Below are positions 8,923 through 17,161 of a stretch of DNA of 64,000 nucleotides, piece by piece. The position numbers were made by a program, and so were the translations under genes. The notes under the pieces are model-generated. The model ran no database searches. It saw only the letters and a list, made by a program, of their open reading frames with translations, and had not been told where the DNA came from. Where the stretch lies: NCBI RefSeq assembly GCF_000263195.1, contig NC_018748.1, positions 4,278,001 to 4,342,000 on the forward strand. The letters are read 5' to 3'. Every line of letters starts with the position of its first letter. Within the stretch, counting starts at the first letter, position 1. The DNA comes from Emticicia oligotrophica DSM 17448 (GTDB lineage Bacteria > Bacteroidota > Bacteroidia > Cytophagales > Spirosomataceae).

Positions 8923-9342
8923 CTTTTGTTTAGCTTTTCTTCCATTTTGTAACATTTCGGAAAAAATTGACTTTTCGTGTATATCATCAAGAATAATTGC
9001 TTCTTGGATTACTTCTATAAACAAAGCTTCTTTTTCTTTAAAATCACTAATATTTTTAAATGTAATGCCATGAATAAACTTTCTATTCTTATTTTCTAGA
9101 ATATTTTGCTCATTGGATAGCTGAAATCCTCTATGAAATCCAACTTCAATTCCTTTATCATTTTTTAGTACATTGAAATAGCACAATTCATTTTTAACGC
9201 CAAACATAGCTGTATTATACAAAAACCTCTCCTTCATTTTAGGATGCGTATTCAATACACAATTTCTTAATTGAGTAAGTAATAGACCTATATCTGTATT
9301 TTGACTTTCAATAAAATCTTCAATAGAAATGTACCTTTCCAT
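8902..9342 (-). CDS. DUF1801 (YdhG-like) domain protein
   Basis: A 146-residue cytosolic protein of the DUF1801/YdhG-like fold. The visible family traits are an N-terminal helix with the pattern IDDFIExQ (here IEDFIESQ), a KERFLYNTAMFGVKNELCYFNV core and a GIEVGFHRGFQLSN strand followed by FIHGITFKNISD. The biochemical role of the family is unknown. It lies 8 nt downstream of the sodium:solute symporter gene on the same strand, so the two are very probably co-transcribed, although a functional tie is not evident. The gene ends inside the right arm of a terminator hairpin. Confidence 0.75.
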   Translation of the reverse strand: MERYISIEDFIESQNTDIGLLLTQLRNCVLNTHPKMKERFLYNTAMFGVKNELCYFNVLKNDKGIEVGFHRGFQLSNEQNILENKNRKFIHGITFKNISDFKEKEALFIEVIQEAIILDDIHEKSIFSEMLQNGRKAKQKINPSKD

Positions 9343-9350
9343 AAAAAAAA

Positions 9351-10724
9351 TTAATTTTTCTTGATTAAAGAGCCTAAAATCATTCCGCTAATGCTCGCAA
9401 GCAAACCCCAAATCATGGATGGGATTTCAGATTCATAGAATTCAAAGAGCGTCCAAACACTTGTGCCCAGAGTCATTGAGAGAATCGCTCCAAGTGCATT
9501 TGCTTTTTTCCAGTATAGGCCAGCCACCAGTGGAATAAATAGGGCAACTAAACTTAAAGCAGACGATTCGCCAACCAATTCATAAATTTCTGCCTTGTAT
9601 AAAGATAAAGTAACACTCAGAGCTGTAATGGCAATTGATGACATTCTCATAGTTTTGAGCAATTGTTTATCTGAAATTTTGTGTCCGTAGAGTGGTTTTA
9701 TTAAATTTTCACCTAAAACTGTTGCTGGGGCTAAGATGGCTCCACTACAAGTACTTAAAATGGCAGAAAGTAATGCTCCAAAAAAAAGAATTTGCATGCC
9801 TAAACTTGTGTGTTTTAGTACTAAAAATGGAATGAGCATTTGAGAATCTCCATTTTTAATGTCTGGGTACAAAATACTTCCACATAGTGCAATGACAAGT
9901 GGCATAGAAGCTACTGAAAGATACATAAGGGCAGACCAATAGGCACTTCTTACGGCAACATCTGCATTTTTGGCTGATAACGTTCGTTGAAATACATCTT
10001 GTTGAGGAATTGAACCCCAACCGATTGTAATCCATGCTGCAAAATAGCCAATCCAACTATTGAAGGAATTATCTTTTGGAGTAAACCTAAAAAAATCTTT
10101 TGGGGTATTCATGAGAATTTTTTCTGTTCCTCCAACTTCATAAAGCATTTCTAGCATTAGTAATAATAGGCCAATAACAATTATTACCGTTTGAATGGTA
10201 TCTGTAATAGCAACAGACCACATTCCTCCAACATAAGTATAAAACAGTACGACTGATGCACATATTAAAATTCCCCAAACAAATGGCACATTCGCTATTG
10301 ATTGCAGGACAATAGCCAATGCGACAAGTTGTGCTGCAATCCAGCTAAAATATGACGGAATCATAAAAATTGCTGAAATCCATTCGACTTTATTATCATA
10401 CCTGATGCGGAAGTAATCACTAAAAGTTAAAATATTTAGTTTATAAAGTGGTCTTGAAAAGAACATTCCTATAAGTAACAGACATAAAGCTGCTCCGAAA
10501 GGGTCTTCAATTACACCTAATAGGCCATTATCTACAAATTCTGATGAAGCTCCCATGACAGTTTCCGAACCAAACCAAGTGGCAAATAAACCTGAGGCAA
10601 CAACGTATGTAGGCATTTGCCTGCCAGCTATTGTAAAATCTTTTGAAGTTTTTACATTCTTTGATGCATACCAACCAACCCCAATAGTTATTAATAAATA
10701 AAGAATTATAAAGCAAATGAGCAT
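9351..10724 (-). CDS. Sodium:solute symporter (SSS family)
   Basis: A polytopic inner-membrane transporter of 457 residues with about 13 hydrophobic segments, starting directly with a membrane helix (MLICFIILYLLI). Family traits are the early segment SKDFTIAGRQMPTYVVASGL, the WFGSETVMGASSEF stretch of the sodium-binding core, and a VYV/TYVGGMWSVAITD-type loop after the fifth helix. The family takes up sugars, amino acids, carboxylates or other solutes with sodium; the substrate cannot be read here. Nothing in the neighbourhood (DUF1801 protein, divergent recombinase) suggests one. Confidence 0.85.
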   Translation of the reverse strand: MLICFIILYLLITIGVGWYASKNVKTSKDFTIAGRQMPTYVVASGLFATWFGSETVMGASSEFVDNGLLGVIEDPFGAALCLLLIGMFFSRPLYKLNILTFSDYFRIRYDNKVEWISAIFMIPSYFSWIAAQLVALAIVLQSIANVPFVWGILICASVVLFYTYVGGMWSVAITDTIQTVIIVIGLLLLMLEMLYEVGGTEKILMNTPKDFFRFTPKDNSFNSWIGYFAAWITIGWGSIPQQDVFQRTLSAKNADVAVRSAYWSALMYLSVASMPLVIALCGSILYPDIKNGDSQMLIPFLVLKHTSLGMQILFFGALLSAILSTCSGAILAPATVLGENLIKPLYGHKISDKQLLKTMRMSSIAITALSVTLSLYKAEIYELVGESSALSLVALFIPLVAGLYWKKANALGAILSMTLGTSVWTLFEFYESEIPSMIWGLLASISGMILGSLIKKN

Positions 10725-10864
10725 TTATTTGGTTTATTTAATTTTTTGTTTTTAGTTTTATGCAAAAATCATAAAAAAACTCATTAAAAATGTGACTTTA
10801 CACTTATTTTAGAGTCAATATTTATATTTTTCTTAATAACAACCCAAAAATAATTACCTAAGCT

Positions 10865-11698
10865 GTGACCCACCTAATTGAACGTTTTACAGAAATTCTA
10901 AGAAAGGGGAAGTACAATACACAAACGATAGCTGCTTATCGGAATGCTATCTTTGTATTTTACAATCATTTTAGAGATTTGCCCCAAAGTAAAATTACGG
11001 AAGAACTTATTGCCGCTTATCTTATTGACCTCGGTGAAAAGAAAGGTGGAAACGCTGATGCTGCTCTCCAAGCAGGAAAAGCCATCAAATTATTTTATGA
11101 GGTAATTTTCAATCGTAAGTTAGGTATTAAAGCAAACGGCGAATCTAAAGCTGAAAGTTTACCGGAAATTTTGACCGAAGATGAAGTTAAAAAACTAATT
11201 TCAGTATTAGAAAACCTCAAGCATAAAGCTTTGATGTCAATTATTTATGCAGCCGGATTGAAATTAAGTGATGTGCTAAATTTGAAAGTTACAGACATTA
11301 ATTTTAATAAAAGAGAAATTAAAGTGCCACCTTCTAAATCAGAAAAGGGTAGAACTTTAATGTTACCCAAAAAGTTGATGCCAATTTTATATGCCTACAT
11401 TGAAAAATATCAACCGAGTGAATTATTATTTGGAGGAGAGAACGGTAAAACGTATAGCCCAAGGAGTGTGCAATTAGTTTTTCAACAAGCACTTGCGAAA
11501 GCAAAAATTGAAAAAGATGCTTCTGTACACACTCTCAGACACAGTTATGCTGTGCATTGTTTAGAAAGAGGTATGGATATACATTTATTACAAGAAATTT
11601 TAGGACATAAATATCTTCAAACGACTTCGATTTATAACCAAATTGCACAAATTGAGTTGGTAAATATTAGGAGTCCTTTTGAAGACCTTGAAATATAG
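10865..11698 (+). CDS. Tyrosine recombinase/integrase with Lys at the Arg-I position
   Basis: A 277-residue Xer-like site-specific recombinase with an N-terminal SAM-like core-binding domain (residues about 1-90) and a catalytic domain. The start is GTG, since an in-frame TAA lies two codons upstream. Catalytic residues are visible as His222 and Arg225 (HTLRHSYA), His248 (LGHKYLQTT) and nucleophile Tyr257 (SIYNQI). A KxEKGR hairpin precedes them. The first catalytic Arg, normally in a GLRxSEL motif, is Lys133 here (AAGLKLSD, codon AAA at 11261-11263). Whether it still recombines is therefore open. It stands alone, with no att-like repeats, transposon genes or integron cassettes nearby, so it could be a domesticated or decayed integrase. 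It is not the chromosomal XerC/D by this evidence. Confidence 0.8.
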   Translation: MTHLIERFTEILRKGKYNTQTIAAYRNAIFVFYNHFRDLPQSKITEELIAAYLIDLGEKKGGNADAALQAGKAIKLFYEVIFNRKLGIKANGESKAESLPEILTEDEVKKLISVLENLKHKALMSIIYAAGLKLSDVLNLKVTDINFNKREIKVPPSKSEKGRTLMLPKKLMPILYAYIEKYQPSELLFGGENGKTYSPRSVQLVFQQALAKAKIEKDASVHTLRHSYAVHCLERGMDIHLLQEILGHKYLQTTSIYNQIAQIELVNIRSPFEDLEI

Positions 11699-11701
11699 TA
11701 G

Positions 11702-11738
11702 AGCTGAGTATTGGGAACTTAATTTTCAATACTCAGCT
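11702..11738. terminator. Hairpin between convergent recombinase and pdxA
   Basis: Perfect 12-bp arms (AGCTGAGTATTG at 11702-11713, complement at 11727-11738) with a 13-nt loop. It is followed by TTTCAGTTTTAAT on the plus strand. It sits 3 nt past the recombinase stop and 8 nt before the pdxA stop, a position fit for a shared terminator. The T-tract is interrupted. Confidence 0.6.
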
Positions 11739-11745
11739 TTCAGTT

Positions 11746-12822
11746 TTAATCTTCCATACTTGCTTCTTTGAGAACAATATTTTTTTTCTTCAATGAATTT
11801 GCCTCTAAGCTATCCAATTCTTCTCTATTTCTTGTAATATCAATCGCGGTGTATATGGCGTGTAACATCGAAGACTCATCAGCTTGGTTTTTTCCTGCAA
11901 TGTCATAGGCAGTTCCGTGGTCAGGTGACGTTCTAACTTTTGGTAGCCCCGCTGTAAAGTTAACACCATTCTCAAATGCAATCATTTTAAAAGGCATTAA
12001 GCCTTGGTCATGGTACATTGCTAAAACGGCATCATAATTTTTCCAAGCAGAAGTTCCAAAAAAACCATCGGCTGGAAATGGCCCGACAACCAAGTCACCT
12101 TTTTTCTTACACTCAGAAATAGCTGGAATAATAACTTCATTTTCTTCATTCCCTAAAAGTCCATTCTCACCTGCATGTGGATTTAAACCTAATACAGCAA
12201 TTTTGGGCTTTTGAATTCCAAAGTCTTTAATAAGAGAAGATTTTATTTGTGCTATTTTGTTGATAATCAATTCTTTATTTAAAGCGGATTTCACTTGTTC
12301 GAGTGGTATGTGGGCGGTAGCAACGCCAATTTTTAAATTTTCACTTACCATAAACATGAGTTCATCTTTTACTTCAAAGGCATTGGCAAGAAATTCTGTA
12401 TGCCCAGGAAATTTGAATTCATCACTTTGAATATTGTGTTTATTAATAGGGGCAGTTACCAAGGCATCAATTTTTCCGTTTTTTAAATCTTCAACGGCTT
12501 TTTTCAAAGCTTCAAAAGCTAATTTCCCAGCTTCTGGACTAACAATACCTGGTTGTACTTCCAAAGCCTGGTCATTCATGCAGTTAATAACATTTACCTG
12601 CTTATGATTAATCTGCTCGATTTTATGAATGGTAAAAAATTGCCAATCTTTCATTTCAAGAAGCTGTCGGTATCGGTTAATGATTTTGCTTGAACCGTAA
12701 ATCACCGGAGTACAGATTTTATTAATTCTGTTACTACCCACTGCCTTTATGATAACTTCAGGGCCAATTCCGTTAAAATCGCCAATACTAATGCCAATGA
12801 TTGGTTTTTTATTTTCGCTCAA
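11746..12822 (-). CDS. pdxA: 4-hydroxythreonine-4-phosphate dehydrogenase
   Basis: PdxA oxidises 4-phosphohydroxy-threonine in the DXP-dependent pyridoxal-phosphate pathway, with a divalent metal and NAD. The protein has 358 residues (family about 330-360). Recognisable segments are IGISIGDFNGIGPEVI at the N-terminus, TAPINKHN near residue 130, the metal-binding FPGHTEFLA, LGLNPHAGENGL near 213 and MYHDQGLMPFK near 267, with PDHGTAYDIAGK near the end. The gene is divergent from a D-2-hydroxyacid dehydrogenase gene (12947). PdxB-like 2-hydroxyacid dehydrogenases feed the same pathway, so the pairing may be meaningful. Confidence 0.95.
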   Translation of the reverse strand: MSENKKPIIGISIGDFNGIGPEVIIKAVGSNRINKICTPVIYGSSKIINRYRQLLEMKDWQFFTIHKIEQINHKQVNVINCMNDQALEVQPGIVSPEAGKLAFEALKKAVEDLKNGKIDALVTAPINKHNIQSDEFKFPGHTEFLANAFEVKDELMFMVSENLKIGVATAHIPLEQVKSALNKELIINKIAQIKSSLIKDFGIQKPKIAVLGLNPHAGENGLLGNEENEVIIPAISECKKKGDLVVGPFPADGFFGTSAWKNYDAVLAMYHDQGLMPFKMIAFENGVNFTAGLPKVRTSPDHGTAYDIAGKNQADESSMLHAIYTAIDITRNREELDSLEANSLKKKNIVLKEASMED

Positions 12823-12946
12823 TTTATTTGAAGTTTAAATGAATTCTAAAAAATAATGTTTTTTATGCTGAAATTCGCTTTAAGTCTCAGCATGAAAGAG
12901 TAAATTTGCTGCAATTTACTTACAAATAAATAATAAAAAAAGTACT

Positions 12947-13900
12947 GTGAAGACAAACAATAATACGAGTAGAGGTTCGGTATTAATTGCTGATGAAATG
13001 CATCTTAGTTTAATTCCGATGCTCGAAAAAATAGGTTTTCAACCTGATTATCAACCAAAAATTAGCAGACAAGAAATCATTGAAAAATTAGGTAATTATG
13101 TTGGTTTAATCATTAGAAGTAAAACATTTGCTGATGCCGAATTATTGAAAAATGCGTCCAATTTGAAGTTTATTGGAAGGGCAGGTGCAGGATTAGACTT
13201 GATTGATATTGAAACCGCAGAATCGAAAGGTATTCAGATTTTTGCGGCAAATGAAGGAAATCGAGTAGCTGTGGCGGAGCATGTAATTGGAATGGTTTTA
13301 TGTTTAATGAATAATATTTTAATTGCAGATAAAGAGGTCAGAGCAGGAATTTGGCAAAGAGAAAAGAATAGGGGGTATGAATTATTTGGTAAAACAGTCG
13401 GTATCATTGGTTACGGAAATAATGGCTCTGAAACCGCCAAAAGATTTAAAGCTTTCGGTTGTAAAGTGCTTGCATACGATAAGTACAAAAGTGGTTTTGG
13501 AGATGAGTTTGTAAAGGAAAGTACTATAGAAGAGATTTTTGCTGAGGCTGATATTCTCAGTTTACACATTCCACTTACAAGTGAAAGTAATAAAATGGTT
13601 GATGCAGGTTTTCTTGATAAATTCAGTAAAAATATCATTTTTATTAATGCTGCCAGAGGTGAAATTGTCGTTTTGGAGGATTTGCTTAGTAAATTGAATG
13701 AAGGTAAAGTTTTAGGAACATGCCTAGATGTACTAGAAAATGAAAAACTACAAAAACTTTCAGACAAACAAAAAGCAGTATTTGAAAAATTAGCTGAATC
13801 AAATAAGGTAATATTTACGCCTCACATTGCTGGTTGGACTTTTGAATCTTATGAAAGAATTAATCAAGTATTAGTTGAAAAAATATCTCAATCGTTTTGA
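12947..13900 (+). CDS. D-2-hydroxyacid dehydrogenase (phosphoglycerate dehydrogenase-like)
   Basis: An NAD-dependent dehydrogenase of 317 residues, starting at GTG. It has a split substrate-binding domain flanking a Rossmann domain with the motif GIIGYGNNGSETAKRF near residue 150. The catalytic set is visible: Arg in NAARGEIV near 235, an acidic residue in the following CLDVLENE segment, and His in FTPHIAGWTFES near 295. It lacks the C-terminal ACT domain of regulated SerA. Candidate substrates are 3-phosphoglycerate (serine), 4-phosphoerythronate (PdxB role in PLP synthesis, suggested by the divergent pdxA) or another 2-hydroxyacid. The sequence alone does not decide. The glycosidase gene starts 26 nt downstream. 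Confidence 0.85.
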   Translation: MKTNNNTSRGSVLIADEMHLSLIPMLEKIGFQPDYQPKISRQEIIEKLGNYVGLIIRSKTFADAELLKNASNLKFIGRAGAGLDLIDIETAESKGIQIFAANEGNRVAVAEHVIGMVLCLMNNILIADKEVRAGIWQREKNRGYELFGKTVGIIGYGNNGSETAKRFKAFGCKVLAYDKYKSGFGDEFVKESTIEEIFAEADILSLHIPLTSESNKMVDAGFLDKFSKNIIFINAARGEIVVLEDLLSKLNEGKVLGTCLDVLENEKLQKLSDKQKAVFEKLAESNKVIFTPHIAGWTFESYERINQVLVEKISQSF

Positions 13901-13926
13901 TTCTCCTACTCAATAATTATTTACCT

Positions 13927-15291
13927 ATGAAAAAAATAATCTTGCTTGGTCTTACCTGTTTTTTTGCAGTGTTTCAACTTTCTGCTCAATCCTTTTCGGT
14001 GAGTCAGAATAAGAGGTATCTAATGAAGGATGGTAAACCATTTGTTTGGGTAGGAGATACGGCTTGGGAACTTTTTCATGCCCTTGATAGAGATTCGGCA
14101 ACTTACTATCTTTCTAAAAGAGCATCACAGGGATTTAACTTGATACAAGCGGTGGCACTTGCCGAATTAGATGGTTTGAATACTCCCAATGCGTATGGAG
14201 ATAAACCACTGATTGATAATGACCCAACAAAACCTAATGAGTCTTATTTTAAGCATGTCGATTTTATTATTGATAAAGCTAATGAAATGGGCTTAAATAT
14301 TGGTTTATTACCAACCTGGGGTGATAAAGTCTTTAAAGATAAATGGGGAGTGGGTCCTGAAATATTTAATGCAGATAATGCCCGAATTTATGGGTTTTGG
14401 ATAGCTAATCGTTATAAAAATCGGAAAAATATCATTTGGATTTTAGGAGGTGATAGAAATCCAAGGAAAAATACTGATGATGTAACTATTTGGAGGTCAA
14501 TGGCTTTAGGAATTGTTGAGGCTTACGGAGGTAACGAGAATGTTATCATTTCTTTTCATCCTCAACCAAACCAATTTGGGGCAAGTGAATGGTTTCATCA
14601 AGATGGGTGGTTTGATTTTAATATGTTTCAAACAGGGCATTGCCGTGATAATGATGTATACAACAGAATAAAAAGTTCTTACGAAAACCCATTAATAAAA
14701 CCAGTAATTGATGGTGAACCAATATATGAAGAGCATCCAGTTTGTTTTAATGCAAATGATTTGGGAACTACCAACGCTTATGATGTAAGAAAGGCTTTGT
14801 ATTTAAATGTATTTTCTGGAGCATTTGGATTTACCTATGGTTGTCATGATATTTGGCAAATGTTTCGGCCGGGTGTTAAGCCAGTCAATGGTCCACATAT
14901 TTATTGGCAAAAAGCACTTGATTTGCCCGCTGCCAACCAAGTGAAGTTTCTGAAAAAATTAATTGAGTCAAGACCTATTCTTGAAAGGATACCTGACCAA
15001 GATATGGTTCTTGAAAACAATAATTCCGCATTTGAACGTATTCAGGCTACAAGGGGGGAGGGTTATACATTTGTTTATTCAGCAGTAGGAAAACCATTTA
15101 CTTTGAAAATGGGTAAAATAAGTGGCAAACAAGTTAATGCTCATTGGTTTAACCCAAGAAGTGGTGAAGTGACATTTGAAGGTATATATGAAAATTTAGG
15201 TACTAAAAAGTTTACACCACCTTCTATCGGATATGGCCTCGATTGGGTTTTGATAATTGATGATATTTCAAAAAAATACTCCTTTAAATAA
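13927..15291 (+). CDS. Secreted DUF4038 glycosidase, GH140 (apiosidase)-like
   Basis: A predicted secreted or periplasmic glycoside hydrolase. I place the start at the ATG at 13927, giving 454 residues that begin with a signal peptide (MKKIILLGL, cleavage after LSAQ). The upstream in-frame start at 13897 would overlap the previous gene and bury the signal. The DUF4038 catalytic barrel shows FVWVGDTAWELFH near residue 25, ASQGFNLIQAVALAE near 62, LPTWGDKV, WILGGDRNPR near 170 and VIDGEPIYEEHP near 268. The Asp and Glu of the last two are the likely catalytic acids of GH140-type enzymes. The C-terminal 90 residues match the small beta domain usually found after DUF4038. Apiose side-chain release from pectin is the known GH140 activity; the substrate here is inferred. 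No SusCD pair or other glycosidase lies nearby. Confidence 0.8.
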   Translation: MKKIILLGLTCFFAVFQLSAQSFSVSQNKRYLMKDGKPFVWVGDTAWELFHALDRDSATYYLSKRASQGFNLIQAVALAELDGLNTPNAYGDKPLIDNDPTKPNESYFKHVDFIIDKANEMGLNIGLLPTWGDKVFKDKWGVGPEIFNADNARIYGFWIANRYKNRKNIIWILGGDRNPRKNTDDVTIWRSMALGIVEAYGGNENVIISFHPQPNQFGASEWFHQDGWFDFNMFQTGHCRDNDVYNRIKSSYENPLIKPVIDGEPIYEEHPVCFNANDLGTTNAYDVRKALYLNVFSGAFGFTYGCHDIWQMFRPGVKPVNGPHIYWQKALDLPAANQVKFLKKLIESRPILERIPDQDMVLENNNSAFERIQATRGEGYTFVYSAVGKPFTLKMGKISGKQVNAHWFNPRSGEVTFEGIYENLGTKKFTPPSIGYGLDWVLIIDDISKKYSFK

Positions 15292-15321
15292 AAAAAGGTA
15301 TGTTATATTACATACCTTTTT
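15292..15321. terminator. Bidirectional terminator
   Basis: A-run, then GGTATGT at 15297-15303, a 6-nt loop, ACATACC at 15310-15316, then a T-run. It lies between the converging glycosidase and protease genes and carries a U-tract on both strands. Confidence 0.8.
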
Positions 15322-15324
15322 AAT

Positions 15325-16497
15325 TTATTTTGATTCCTCCTCCTCGTCTTCGTCCTCTTCCTCTTCCTCGTCTTCGTCTTCGTCTTCGTCTTCGTCCTCT
15401 TCTTCTTCCTCTTCATTACCTTCATAATTGAATCCATAGTTTTCATCAATGGCATTATCTATGCACAATTGGTCTAATGCTTCTATGAAGTCGTTAGGAG
15501 ATTCGGTTAAAATTTCAAAATTGTTGATGTGTGTATATTCAACGCCATCTTCTTCAGAAGCTTCATAATCAAAGTAGAAGTCTTCTTCATTTTCAACATA
15601 TTCAAGGCACAATTTCTCTAATTTTGTGGCAAATTTCTCTGTATCTTTTGTTTCAATCCAAAAATCAGTAACGTAAATCATTCCATCAACTGTAAAACTT
15701 GATTCTTCAGAGTCATCCCAAACACCCTCACTAAAGTCGAGACTTTCAACAGATTTAATAATCCAAGAATCATGACCATTGAAATCTTTGTTCATGACAT
15801 AATCATAAGGAATATAGCAGTAACCCTTATCTCCCCAATCTTTACCCCAAGAATTTCTTACAATAAATACGTTATCAGGGTCTGAATATCCAACACAAAG
15901 CATCGCATGCCAGCCATGAGTCTCTCTGACATTATCTGACGGTTTAGGCATTGGAACTCTACCCTTATTTTTTGTAGCACTATCAAAAGATTGGAAAGTA
16001 TTTAAACAAAAAGCTATTGGATAGCCTTCTGCAAGTGTATGTTTCCAAAGTTCTAAATCAGTTTCTATATACTCTGAATCAACAATTTTGAAGTTCGCCC
16101 CATGTTCATAAGCTGATTGGTCAGGTTCATATAAAATCATTTCTTCATCATTTGGCCAAAGTTCTTCTGAACATGCTCCATATTCTTGCAAACCTTCGAT
16201 TGCTTTGAACATAATTGAACCAGAGTCTTTGTCTTGTTCTTCAACGAGCCATCTTGCGTTATAGTAAATATACAAACGACTCACATCTGAAGATTCTCCG
16301 TTTGTTCTTTTGGCTAAGTACTCGTACGCTCCAGCAAATGCATTAGCTACGCAACTATTGCCTACTTGCATTTCAACCTCAGTTAAATGCTCTCTCAAGT
16401 CAACTTTTGAAGGTAATTTATCAAATTTACCTGAAGATTTCTTTTTTACATCGGCGGGTATAGCACCTGCTCGATAGCCTCCAATCTTATTTTGCAT
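15325..16497 (-). CDS. Papain-like (C1 family) cysteine protease with duplicated module and Asp/Glu tail
   Basis: A 390-residue protein with a C1-type peptidase domain at about residues 30-250. Cys49 is in QVGNSCVANAF, His197 is in THGWHAMLCVG and Asn215 is in RNSWGKDWGDKGY; together these form the papain triad, and Gln44 can serve as the oxyanion-hole residue. There is no signal peptide or classical prodomain; the protein starts MQNKIGGYRAG. After the catalytic domain come two copies of a motif of about 37 residues (about 275-312 and 322-358), each with the pattern F-x-I-x-T, then F, then L-x-x-LC and F-x-YE. The last 28 residues are almost all Asp/Glu, encoded by a CTTCGT/CTCCTC-type repeat. 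Role unknown. It could act on cytosolic proteins or be secreted by an unrecognised route. Monocistronic by context. Confidence 0.8.
   Translation of the reverse strand: MQNKIGGYRAGAIPADVKKKSSGKFDKLPSKVDLREHLTEVEMQVGNSCVANAFAGAYEYLAKRTNGESSDVSRLYIYYNARWLVEEQDKDSGSIMFKAIEGLQEYGACSEELWPNDEEMILYEPDQSAYEHGANFKIVDSEYIETDLELWKHTLAEGYPIAFCLNTFQSFDSATKNKGRVPMPKPSDNVRETHGWHAMLCVGYSDPDNVFIVRNSWGKDWGDKGYCYIPYDYVMNKDFNGHDSWIIKSVESLDFSEGVWDDSEESSFTVDGMIYVTDFWIETKDTEKFATKLEKLCLEYVENEEDFYFDYEASEEDGVEYTHINNFEILTESPNDFIEALDQLCIDNAIDENYGFNYEGNEEEEEEDEDEDEDEDEEEEEDEDEEEESK
15335..15415. repeat. Low-complexity trinucleotide tract coding the acidic tail
   Basis: On the plus strand the tract is built of TCC, TCT and TCG/TCGTCT triplets, coding Glu/Asp on the minus strand. 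The middle holds a run of GTCTTC units. Such tracts can change length by slippage in multiples of three without breaking the frame. Confidence 0.7.
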
Positions 16498-16649
16498 ATA
16501 TTTAATAGGTGATTTTTGTATGGTTGTTATAGAAAATTCAAAATTATACTTTTATTCAAAAGGATAAAGTTAATTACGTAAAAAGTTTGAAGTGGATGTT
16601 ATTATAGAAAATGTTGAAGGTGAAAAATTTTAAATAACTTTTGATTTGG

Positions 16650-16726
16650 GTAAAAAAAAAGCTATTTCTATGAATTCAATCTAGGTCTTATAAAAAAACT
16701 ATGAATGAATCATTTAGAAATAGCCT
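16650..16726 (-). terminator. Terminator of the exporter-ybeY operon
   Basis: Arms GCTATTTCTA at 16661-16670 and TAGAAATAGC at 16715-16724 pair perfectly across a 44-nt loop. On the minus strand the stem is followed by a run of nine T (complement of 16652-16660). The position just past the ybeY stop fits. Confidence 0.65.
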
Positions 16727-16744
16727 AAGCTTATTTTAAGTAGA

Positions 16745-17161
16745 TTATTGCCAAAGTTTTATATAAAAATCTTCTTTGGCTCTCATGGTTAACTCTTCTT
16801 CATCGGTTTCATCGAAATAGCCACATAAATGCAATACACCATGAATGACTACTCTTTTAAACTCGTGTTCGAAACTTACACCAAAATCACTGGCATTATC
16901 AGCAATTCTTTCAATACTCACAAATATATCTCCTTCAATTATTCCTTCATCTTCAGAATTATCAAAGGTGATAATATCAGTAAGAGTATCATGGTCAAGA
17001 TACTCAAGATTTATCTGATGTAGGTATTCATCATTGCAAAAAACGTAGTTAATTTCAGATAATTTTAATCCTTCAGATTCAATTACTGATTTTATCCAAC
17101 GCTTTGTTTTTATGGGATTTGGTACTGAAAAATCAATTCCTTCAGTATGAAAATTAATCAT
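16745..17161 (-). CDS. ybeY: rRNA maturation endonuclease YbeY
   Basis: A single-strand-specific metallo-endoribonuclease acting in 16S rRNA 3'-end maturation and ribosome quality control. The 138 residues contain the family signature HGVLHLCGYFDETDEEE near residue 110, with the three His ligands for zinc expected in HGxLHLxGYDH-type motifs. The third position is represented by FDE here, so the third ligand should be checked. The upstream region has the usual NxxYLHxDxLTDIITFD pattern. Its ATG follows the TAA of the exporter gene without a gap (TAAATG), which suggests translational coupling. Confidence 0.9.
   Translation of the reverse strand: MINFHTEGIDFSVPNPIKTKRWIKSVIESEGLKLSEINYVFCNDEYLHQINLEYLDHDTLTDIITFDNSEDEGIIEGDIFVSIERIADNASDFGVSFEHEFKRVVIHGVLHLCGYFDETDEEELTMRAKEDFYIKLWQ

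Noticed and set aside
15335-15415. The triplet-rich tract looked at first like a tandem repeat or small repeat array.
   Set aside because: It is in frame and codes the Asp/Glu tail of the protease, so it is a coding microsatellite, not an independent array.
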